From Aquimarina sp. (GTDB taxonomy: Bacteria > Bacteroidota > Bacteroidia > Flavobacteriales > Flavobacteriaceae), in contig NZVW01000122.1 of NCBI GenBank assembly GCA_002697475.1, positions 1-11,707 of the forward strand: 11,707 nucleotides of DNA, in the 5' to 3' direction. A program made the position numbers and the translations under genes. This document shows positions 1 to 6,095 of the stretch, one piece after another (the first letter of the stretch is position 1; each line of letters opens with the position of its first letter). The notes beneath the pieces are model-generated. The model did not search any database. It was not told the origin of the DNA and saw only the letters and a list, made by a program, of their open reading frames with translations.

Positions 1-205
1 GCAATTTTTGGAAAGGATAAACATCTTCATCTTCATGAAAACATCCATAAGTTGGATTTCGTGATCCAAAACCCTTTATTAATTTTTCTACGAATTCTAT
101 AACTACACTATTTTTAGAATTCAATAAATTATCAGAGGTATTCAGCTTGGGTGAATTGTTTTCTTCCCTTATTATATGATGGAGGACAATATTTTTTAAT
201 TCCAT
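1..205 (-). CDS. Nucleoid-associated protein, YejK/NdpA (NA37) family, 5' part only
   Basis: The reverse strand from the ATG at 205-203 is open to the window edge, giving 68 residues that begin MELKNIVLHHIIREE. I read it as the N-terminus of the 37-kDa nucleoid-associated protein family (E. coli YejK). The family signature is visible: an opening helix with I-V-L-H-H-I-I, an N-S-V-V-I-E-F-V-E-K-L segment near residues 33-43, and S-R-N-P-T-Y-G-C-F near 48-56. This matches the YejK pattern of I-x-L-H-x-L-I, then V-V-x-x-V, then K-N-x-x-Y-G-x-F. Family members bind DNA and localise to the nucleoid; in Bacteroidota they are poorly studied and often lie in accessory regions. No Shine-Dalgarno sequence precedes the start, as expected for the phylum. 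The rest of the gene lies outside the window, so its intactness cannot be judged. The family call is from memory of YejK and is fairly confident. Confidence 0.72.
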   Translation of the reverse strand, partial: MELKNIVLHHIIREENNSPKLNTSDNLLNSKNSVVIEFVEKLIKGFGSRNPTYGCFHEDEDVYPFQKL

Positions 206-318
206 AAAACTAATAATTAAAAATGCGTTTAAATTAAATGACTAATCTTATGGGGTAACAAGTTTACGTAGAGACTTCTAATATAGTCTTTTTAAATTAA
301 ATTAATCCTTGTAGTACT

Positions 319-957
319 TCACGGACTAATAATATTATTCTTGATGGCATACAACACCATCCCGGTACGGTTTTTAAGATTCAGTTTTTCAAAGATCGCA
401 TCTCTATAGCCTTCAATAGTTTTAGGACTTACACACATATCCCGGGCGATTTCCTTATATGTCTTTTCGGTACAGGCTTGTTTGACAAACTCAATCTCTC
501 TATCCTTTAATTCAGCTTCCTGCTGATGTGCAGGGTGTAGTGCCGCGATTAAAAGTTCTGCTACATCACAGGTATGAAAAAAACCCTTTTCCTGTAGCTC
601 CAATAGTGCTTTACGTAGTAATCCCTTTTCGGCATCTTTAGGCAGATAGCCCTTGGCTCCCGCCAGTAAGGTTTTCAGTATGATCTTTTTGTTATCCATC
701 TTAGAGAGCACCAGTACTTTTACCCTGGGGTATTGTTGCTTTAAGGTACTGATCGTTTCCAGACCATCGTATACAGGTACAATAATATCCATCAATACGA
801 TATCAGGATACTTTCTCTGCTTTTTAAGATTTCGTATGAGTTCTGCTCCGTTTTTACAGGTATACGCCACTTCATAATTAGGTATACTATTGACCAGTGA
901 GGTCAAGGCCTGAGAGAAAAGTGCGTGATCTTCTACAATAACAACTGAGTACTTCAA
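319..957 (-). CDS. NarL/FixJ-type response regulator (receiver + LuxR HTH)
   Basis: This 212-residue cytoplasmic transcription regulator has the standard two domains. The receiver spans about residues 3-118, with acidic-pocket residues E9 and D10, phosphoacceptor D57 (in L-M-D-I), S85 at the Thr/Ser switch position and K107 in the G-Y-L-P-K turn. All catalytic positions are present, so it should be phosphorylatable. The LuxR-type helix-turn-helix spans about 148-212: L-K-D-R-E-I-E, then Y-K-E-I-A-R-D-M and S-P-K-T-I-E-G-Y-R as the recognition helix. Length is typical for the family. No histidine kinase is adjacent; the nearest sensor-like gene is the partial propeller protein starting at 11257 on the other strand, about 10 kb away, so the partner is unknown. 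It is divergent from the acylphosphatase gene. The target promoters cannot be told from sequence. Confidence 0.95.
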   Translation of the reverse strand: MKYSVVIVEDHALFSQALTSLVNSIPNYEVAYTCKNGAELIRNLKKQRKYPDIVLMDIIVPVYDGLETISTLKQQYPRVKVLVLSKMDNKKIILKTLLAGAKGYLPKDAEKGLLRKALLELQEKGFFHTCDVAELLIAALHPAHQQEAELKDREIEFVKQACTEKTYKEIARDMCVSPKTIEGYRDAIFEKLNLKNRTGMVLYAIKNNIISP

Positions 958-1264
958 TGTCTTGTCGTATTATCGGTTAGGTTTGTTAGTTGTTGTTGTA
1001 TTCCAATTACAGTTAAAAGATACTACAAAAATGAATGCGTTAACATAATTTTTGGTTTAAATTTTGATTATAATTACTAAAACGCTGATTTTGTTGAAAG
1101 AATAACAACTGAATTCAGAGTTTACTGCAATTACTTAACTGTTATACCTTAATTCAAGTTTTTTATTTTCTATAGTACTCAGAATAACATAACCTTAACA
1201 GCAACACTTTCCCTAATATCCTTAAGATTTTAATACCTTTAAAAAAAGGCTATACGATATACAA
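958..1264. other. 307-bp divergent intergenic region
   Basis: This AT-rich spacer lies between the minus-strand response regulator and the plus-strand acylphosphatase gene, and must carry both promoters. I see no ORF of note and no RNA gene. A TACCTTTA at 1234-1241 differs from the Bacteroidota -7 consensus TAnnTTTG only at the last base and lies 23 bp before the acylphosphatase ATG. On the minus strand, TATCTTTT (complement of 1015-1022) is a similarly imperfect candidate for the regulator gene. Neither has a convincing -33 TTG at the right distance. Confidence 0.6.
1234..1241 (+). promoter_or_regulatory. Possible -7 box for acylphosphatase
   Basis: TACCTTTA matches seven of eight positions, counting the two free ones, of the Bacteroidota -7 element TAnnTTTG. 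The ATG follows 23 bp later, which would give a short leader. No clear -33 TTG is seen upstream, so the call is tentative. Confidence 0.3.
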
Positions 1265-1537
1265 ATGACAAAACACTATAATATCACAGTTTCAGGTAAG
1301 GTTCAGGGGGTTTGGTACAGAAAAAGTACTAAGGAAACTGCAAAACGATTAGGGATACACGGTTTTGTAAAAAATCTGGATAATGGTAATGTATATATAG
1401 AAGCTGAGGGTGATGAAACTCAATTAAAGGAATTAGTAGACTGGTGCCACCACGGACCGGAGTTTGCTTTAGTATCTCATGTAAAGTTTAAAGAAGATGC
1501 TGTACAGGGGTTTGAAGCATTCGAAATCAAACAGTAA
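1265..1537 (+). CDS. acyP: Acylphosphatase
   Basis: This 90-residue protein has the full length of the acylphosphatase fold (a small cytoplasmic alpha/beta sandwich). It hydrolyses carboxyl-phosphate bonds, such as those in acetyl-phosphate-like or 1,3-bisphosphoglycerate-like compounds, releasing phosphate. The first signature G-K-V-Q-G-V-W-Y-R (residues 11-19) supplies the phosphate-binding loop and catalytic Arg19. The second, G-F-V-K-N-L-D-N-G (33-41), supplies catalytic Asn37, which positions the water. The C-terminus F-E-A-F-E-I-K fits the closing beta strand of the family. The ATG start gives exactly the family length. The gene is monocistronic or nearly so: the next gene on the same strand starts 136 bp downstream and has its own -7-like box. 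Its physiological substrate in bacteria is generally unsettled. Confidence 0.96.
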   Translation: MTKHYNITVSGKVQGVWYRKSTKETAKRLGIHGFVKNLDNGNVYIEAEGDETQLKELVDWCHHGPEFALVSHVKFKEDAVQGFEAFEIKQ

Positions 1538-1636
1538 TACAAGTATTTTAAAAGAATACCGCCATTAGATTATGGTTTCATCGTAAATCAGTTTATTTCT
1601 ATAGCATATCAGCAAAGCATTAGGGTATGATCTCTA

Positions 1637-1644
1637 TATTTTTG
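1637..1644 (+). promoter_or_regulatory. Probable -7 box (TAnnTTTG) for the lmo0937-type gene
   Basis: TATTTTTG is an exact match to the Bacteroidota primary sigma-factor -7 element TAnnTTTG. It lies 29 bp before the ATG at 1674, a normal distance for a short leader. A -33 TTG is not evident at the usual spacing, so the assignment rests on the -7 box and position. Confidence 0.45.
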
Positions 1645-1673
1645 TACTATTCAACTATAAAAATCAACACTTT

Positions 1674-1829
1674 ATGAGAAATCTAATTTGGTTAATTGTC
1701 GTGATTCTGATCATAGGATGGCTTTTAGGATTCTTCGCTTTTCCAGGACTCGGAAACCTGATCCACATACTGCTTGTTGTAGCGGTAATCCTAATTTTAT
1801 ATAGAATTATCAGCGGAAGAAGGCTATAA
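1674..1829 (+). CDS. lmo0937-family small membrane protein
   Basis: This 51-residue ORF begins M-R-N-L-I-W-L-I-V-V and ends Y-R-I-I-S-G-R-R-L. It has two hydrophobic segments, about residues 4-23 and 29-44, linked by a short F-P-G-L-G-N turn and followed by a basic tail. This is a hairpin in the inner membrane with both ends on the same side, probably cytoplasmic because of the Arg-rich C-terminus. The W-L-L-G-F and I-H-I-L-L-V-V-A-V-I pattern is characteristic of the tiny proteins annotated as lmo0937 family, common in Bacteroidota and Firmicutes. Their function is unknown; a role in envelope stress is sometimes suspected, but nothing here proves it. An exact TAnnTTTG box precedes it, so it is probably transcribed alone. 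The recognition is from the pattern of the family and its length. Confidence 0.8.
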   Translation: MRNLIWLIVVILIIGWLLGFFAFPGLGNLIHILLVVAVILILYRIISGRRL

Positions 1830-1877
1830 ATATTTGACCATTATTTATCAATTTATAAATAAAAAAATATACTTTTA

Positions 1878-1911
1878 ATAAACTACAAGTGACTGGTCAT
1901 TTGTAGTTTAT
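1878..1911. terminator. 16-bp inverted repeat: terminator or 5'-leader hairpin
   Basis: A near-perfect inverted repeat has arms ATAAACTACAAGTGAC (1878-1893) and GTCATTTGTAGTTTAT (1896-1911). It pairs over 16 positions with one G-U wobble and a 2-nt centre, in practice a 4-nt loop. It lies 48 bp after the lmo0937-type stop and ends 16 bp before the dikinase ATG. On the plus strand there is no clean T tract after it. On the minus strand a run of seven T lies about 10 nt beyond. It could terminate the upstream gene, protect or regulate the dikinase mRNA leader, or bind a dimeric regulator; sequence alone does not decide. Confidence 0.6.
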
Positions 1912-1927
1912 CTCATTTAAAAAAGCT

Positions 1928-4831
1928 ATGCGCTATATCTTATTTTTACTCATTTTTTCTCCTTTGCTATCCCTTAAAGCACAGACACATGAACTACCCG
2001 TTAATGACATCAAAAGCAAAATCAAAGCTTATAAAAATGATCTGCGGGGACCGTATTACCGTATCAAATGGTTTTGTAATGATGGAACCATCAGAGATTC
2101 TAAAGACCCGTGTCCGGATGATATTGGTGGAGGTATACAACATGCCAGTTACAAACCTGAAGTAGAAGAGTTAGGCAAAAAACATCATATCTTTTTTGGA
2201 GATATCCTGGCGTATACCAATCGTAGTGACTTTTGGGATTCCATAAATAATCATAGCCGGTTAAAGCAATACCAGATGGGTAAATATCTGGCCAGTGTGG
2301 ATGATGGCTGGATTCTGAGAAAAGGACAGTATTATCGCGGAGCCATACAATCTGAAGACGAACAGGCCTGGGGTATTGATTTTTATAAATGGGTACTGGG
2401 TAGAAATAGCAGTATTGATAAAAATTACTTTTTACTGCGTCAATCGCTACGGGATATTCCGCACGATGGTGATAGTAACCTGGCGCAAATGATGCGTAGC
2501 CAATCTAAAGTGATTGCAGATGAGTATCCTGATTTTATGGATATCCGTATAAAAATACATGCAAAACCGAGTAAATCTGATATTCCTACAGTCAATACAT
2601 TTTATAACCAAAATAAAGAAAAACTAACTCCGGAGCTTAGAAAGGAGTTTGAAGATTTACGATCTACTATGACCAAATTCTATGCTCCTATAGATGCCGG
2701 CAATCTAAGAAACAGAATCAACAGACTAAAAACACAAAGTGAGTTAAAAAATGAGCTCATAACCTTAACAGAGACGATTGACAAACAACCGGAAAACGAT
2801 GCCTTAATCAGTGCTCTGGCAAAATCATTATACAATATCCGCACAGAACTGGCTATAATCGAAAATGCTGATGACTGCCTGGAGCTGCTGGACATTTCTA
2901 ACGATCTGGAAGATATCTTACTTAGAAAAACTCAGGAGTGGAATCCAGACACTTTACAGCAATTGTTATTTAAAATATATACGCTATCTCACGCCAGTGC
3001 CGGTACAGGACTTATTGAGGTATGGGAGTGGAAAAGTATTTATAATGACTATCAAGCTTTACAGGGTAAAGATGAACTTAGCATACAGGAGTTAAACGAG
3101 TTTTTAAGACTTGGGCGTAGCGTGGTAGAATGGAGTGCTGCTACAGTAAAAGCAAATTATGAAGATGTGGTGGAGCGTTATGCTCAGTTTGAACCCCTGG
3201 CTTATGGTTTTATAGATGACAGAATACGATCTTCTGTGGCTTTATACTTAGGTGATGCTGTGAGCAGATTAGGTAGCTATATCGCCAAAGAATCTTCTAT
3301 TGAAAACAAAGTGATGAATATCAGTGGCCAGAGTCAGATCAGAGGATTAAATCCCGGTTATGCGTTCGGAAAACTAAACGTTATCACTGATGTTAATTCG
3401 CTAAAAGAAACAAAGACCGATGAGATTTATATTTTCCAAAAACCGCCCTCAGATTTAAAACCTGTAGCCGGCATTATGACCGTTTCTGAAGGTAATCTGG
3501 TATCCCACGTGCAACTACTAGCGCGAAATTTGGGAATCCCCAATGCGGCATTATCTGATCAAAATCTGAATGAATTAAAAGGCTGTAATGGCGAAAAAGT
3601 ATTTTATGCAGTTACAGATAAAGGTAATGTGGTACTGAAGCAAGAATCTCAAATGACTGCTGAAGAAAAAGCGTTGTTCCAAAAAGCTACCCGTAATACC
3701 AATAAGATCACGGTGCCGGTAGATCAAATCCGTCTGGATGTCAACAAGGTATTGAACATGTCTGAGGTTAATGCTAAAGACAGCGGGAAACTTTGTGGCC
3801 CAAAGGCTGCCAACCTGGGACAGTTAAAAGAATTATTCCCTGAGCAGGTAGTGGAAGGACTGGTTATCCCTTTCGGTATTTTTAAAGATCACATGAATCA
3901 ACCAATGCCGGGAACTTCAAAAAGCTACTGGGAGTATCTGAATAGCGTTTTTGCCAGGGCAGAAGAAATGCGCCAGCAACAGACACCCGAGGATCAGATC
4001 GAAAAGTATCAGATTGCAGAATTAAACAAATTACAGCAAGCCATTAAGAAAATTGAGCTTAAAGAAAGCTTTGTCAACGATTTAAAAGATTCTTTTAAAA
4101 ATGTGTTTAAAGCTCCGATTGGTGAGGTTCCTGTATTCTTAAGAAGTGATACGAATATGGAAGACCTGAAAGAGTTTACCGGAGCAGGGCTTAATTTGAC
4201 TTTGTTCAATATTCTTGACGAGGAAAAAATTATTCAGGGTATCAAAGACGTTTGGGCTTCGCCATATACTGAACGTAGTTTTAAGTGGAGACAACAATAC
4301 TTACTGAATCCTGAAAATGTATATCCGTCCATACTCATCATACCCAGTGTAGATGTGGATTACTCTGGCGTTATGATTACTAAAGGTATTAATGTAGGTA
4401 ATGAAGAGGATTTAACAGTTGCCTTTAGCCGTGGCGCAGGAGGTGCAGTAGATGGTCAGTCTGCAGAAACAAGGCTGGTATTGCTTAATGGTACATCTCA
4501 ATTACTATCGCCTGCCAGAGAAGCAGATTATATCAGGTTGCCTGAAACCGGTGGCACTAAAAAATACACAACCACCTTTGAAGAACCTATCTTAAACCGC
4601 TATAATATCTATGATATTGCTGTTTTGGCAACCCTTATTCGAAAAAAACTAGCTGATAACGACCATAAAGGTGCTTTTGATGTGGAGTTTGGATTCAAAG
4701 ACGATAAGCTCTGGTTATTTCAGATTCGTCCTTTTGTAGAAAATAAAAATGCAAAGAGCTCAGAATACCTCAACAGTATAAGTCCTAAAATAGACTACGA
4801 CAAAACAATTTCAACAGACACAAAAATTTAA
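1928..4831 (+). CDS. Secreted dikinase-like protein: phosphohistidine swivel domain + C-terminal PEP/pyruvate-binding ATP-grasp domain
   Basis: This 967-residue protein has a signal peptide (R2, hydrophobic 3-16, cleavage likely after L-K-A at 18), so it is probably periplasmic. Residues about 20-470 are a mostly helical region I do not recognise, with C50 and C62 close enough for a disulfide. Residues about 470-575 form the swivelling phosphohistidine domain, with the phospho-acceptor His527 in N-L-V-S-H-V-Q-L-L-A-R-N. Residues about 610-945 are the PPDK_N-type ATP-grasp: K626 in G-P-K-A-A-N-L-G, R739 in L-R-S-D-T-N-M-E-D, a Gly-rich loop in S-R-G-A-G-G-A-V-D, and the closing metal/ATP motif D918-V-E with Q932-I-R-P. 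The order, His domain before ATP-grasp with no PEP-binding TIM barrel, resembles alpha-glucan water dikinases, not PEP synthase. The acceptor is unknown. The downstream hydrolase gene starts 3 bp after this stop, so the two are one operon. Confidence 0.85.
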   Translation: MRYILFLLIFSPLLSLKAQTHELPVNDIKSKIKAYKNDLRGPYYRIKWFCNDGTIRDSKDPCPDDIGGGIQHASYKPEVEELGKKHHIFFGDILAYTNRSDFWDSINNHSRLKQYQMGKYLASVDDGWILRKGQYYRGAIQSEDEQAWGIDFYKWVLGRNSSIDKNYFLLRQSLRDIPHDGDSNLAQMMRSQSKVIADEYPDFMDIRIKIHAKPSKSDIPTVNTFYNQNKEKLTPELRKEFEDLRSTMTKFYAPIDAGNLRNRINRLKTQSELKNELITLTETIDKQPENDALISALAKSLYNIRTELAIIENADDCLELLDISNDLEDILLRKTQEWNPDTLQQLLFKIYTLSHASAGTGLIEVWEWKSIYNDYQALQGKDELSIQELNEFLRLGRSVVEWSAATVKANYEDVVERYAQFEPLAYGFIDDRIRSSVALYLGDAVSRLGSYIAKESSIENKVMNISGQSQIRGLNPGYAFGKLNVITDVNSLKETKTDEIYIFQKPPSDLKPVAGIMTVSEGNLVSHVQLLARNLGIPNAALSDQNLNELKGCNGEKVFYAVTDKGNVVLKQESQMTAEEKALFQKATRNTNKITVPVDQIRLDVNKVLNMSEVNAKDSGKLCGPKAANLGQLKELFPEQVVEGLVIPFGIFKDHMNQPMPGTSKSYWEYLNSVFARAEEMRQQQTPEDQIEKYQIAELNKLQQAIKKIELKESFVNDLKDSFKNVFKAPIGEVPVFLRSDTNMEDLKEFTGAGLNLTLFNILDEEKIIQGIKDVWASPYTERSFKWRQQYLLNPENVYPSILIIPSVDVDYSGVMITKGINVGNEEDLTVAFSRGAGGAVDGQSAETRLVLLNGTSQLLSPAREADYIRLPETGGTKKYTTTFEEPILNRYNIYDIAVLATLIRKKLADNDHKGAFDVEFGFKDDKLWLFQIRPFVENKNAKSSEYLNSISPKIDYDKTISTDTKI

Positions 4832-4834
4832 TTG

Positions 4835-6088
4835 ATGAATAAATTATTAAAAATACTAGGATTTACCTTTTTTGTTTTCTCCTTTGGTTTTACCATATAT
4901 TACCCAATTGATGGATATCAGTCCACAGGAATCGCCAGATTATATCAATTGCACAAAATGGTTCAGGACAGTGTAGAAAACAGAAGAATTCCTGCCGGGG
5001 CCTATAAAAAATTAGAAGACATTAAGCTCAATCTTCTTAGCCGAAAAGACGACAGCCTATCTACTATTCTGGTCGAGGATGAGGAGTTTGCCAAAAGCAT
5101 ACGACGTTATTTACCGGGTGCAGGATATTCTGCTACGGTTTTGGATATCAGCAATCCTGATAGTCTAAAATATGCTGCCTACAGAGAAACTGCGGGATAT
5201 CAACCAGGAAGTGTAGGTAAAATTGCAGTATTAACAGCTCTTTTTGACCAACTACAAAAGTTATGTCCTAATTCTTTTGATGCCAGAACAGGATTATTAA
5301 AAAACAAGAGAGTGTCTGCCAGATATTGGGGCACAGGAGACCACCATACCATACCCATTTATGATATTGAAAAAGACAAACTAACACGAAGAAGAGTGGT
5401 AGCCAGTGATACCTTTTCGTTGTACGAATGGGCAGATCATATGGTATCCGTAAGTAATAATGGAGCGGCAAGCGTGGTATGGAGAGAAGCACTATTGATG
5501 GCGGCTTTTGGAGAGCATTATGAAACCTTAACTGAGGAGCAGGCTGAAACGTATTTTAAAGAAACTCCACGGGACTCGCTTACTAATTTGGCTAATGATA
5601 TTGTCAATCTACCTTTACGCGAGCTAGGTATTGACAAAGATGAATGGAGACTAGGAAGTTTCTTCACTGCAGCCGCAAACAAATACGTAGGTGATAAAGG
5701 AGGAAGTATTGGTACACCTGTAGGACTGATGAAATATTTAGTAAAGCTGGAACAAGGGAATGTGGTAGACCAACAATCCAGTTTAGAAATCAAAAGACTT
5801 TTATATATGACCGATCGTAGAATAAGATATGCTGCCTCTCCAAGATTAGACAGTGCAGCTGTATATTTTAAATCGGGTAGCTTCTATAAATGTGACAGAA
5901 AAAAAGATCCTAACTGTGGTGATTATGCAGGTAATGTCTACAATTATATGAATTCAGTGATTATCGTGGAGCAACCGGATGATACGAAATACATTGTTTG
6001 TCTTATGACAAATGTACTGAACAAAAACTCCGCCGGAGCGCATATGTATTTAGCTAGTAAGATAGACGAAGTAGTCCAAAATAATTAA
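4835..6088 (+). CDS. Membrane-anchored serine hydrolase, beta-lactamase/PBP fold (hydrolase A)
   Basis: This 417-residue protein has a basic N-terminus and a hydrophobic segment at about 7-25, which is either an uncleaved anchor or a signal peptide, so the catalytic part faces the periplasm. The three motifs of the penicilloyl-serine transferase superfamily are in order: S126-V-G-K129, S207-N-N209 and K346-S-G348. A class A Glu166-type E-x-x-L-N loop is not visible, so it looks more like a carboxypeptidase or PBP-like acyl-transferase than a resistance beta-lactamase. A leading P-I-D-G-Y-Q-S-T-G-I-A-R-L block (residues 26-38) precedes a helical linker. C-terminal cysteines flank the K-S-G strand. 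I chose ATG at 4835; a TTG three bases earlier touches the dikinase stop but is a poorer start. Coupling to the dikinase gene suggests a shared envelope role; the substrate is unknown. Confidence 0.85.
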   Translation: MNKLLKILGFTFFVFSFGFTIYYPIDGYQSTGIARLYQLHKMVQDSVENRRIPAGAYKKLEDIKLNLLSRKDDSLSTILVEDEEFAKSIRRYLPGAGYSATVLDISNPDSLKYAAYRETAGYQPGSVGKIAVLTALFDQLQKLCPNSFDARTGLLKNKRVSARYWGTGDHHTIPIYDIEKDKLTRRRVVASDTFSLYEWADHMVSVSNNGAASVVWREALLMAAFGEHYETLTEEQAETYFKETPRDSLTNLANDIVNLPLRELGIDKDEWRLGSFFTAAANKYVGDKGGSIGTPVGLMKYLVKLEQGNVVDQQSSLEIKRLLYMTDRRIRYAASPRLDSAAVYFKSGSFYKCDRKKDPNCGDYAGNVYNYMNSVIIVEQPDDTKYIVCLMTNVLNKNSAGAHMYLASKIDEVVQNN

Positions 6089-6095
6089 ACATTAG

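Noticed and set aside
1543..1559. Seven-pair hairpin (one G-U) with AAA loop, 6 nt after the acylphosphatase stop, as a terminator
   Set aside because: The stem is short and AT-rich and no T tract follows it on the plus strand; such stems are expected by chance here.
1928..4831. Calling this gene PEP synthase (ppsA) or pyruvate phosphate dikinase
   Set aside because: The domain order is inverted, the PEP-binding TIM barrel is missing, and the protein is exported; only the ATP-grasp and His domains are shared.
4832..4834. TTG as the start of hydrolase A
   Set aside because: The ATG directly after it gives the same protein with a normal K-rich signal segment, and alternative starts are rarer; the effect is one residue.
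5268..5793. Minus-strand open frames inside hydrolase A, and similar antisense frames within the regulator, dikinase, transporter and hydrolase B genes
   Set aside because: They lie entirely inside well-supported genes, have no recognisable domains, and have the composition expected of frame shadows.
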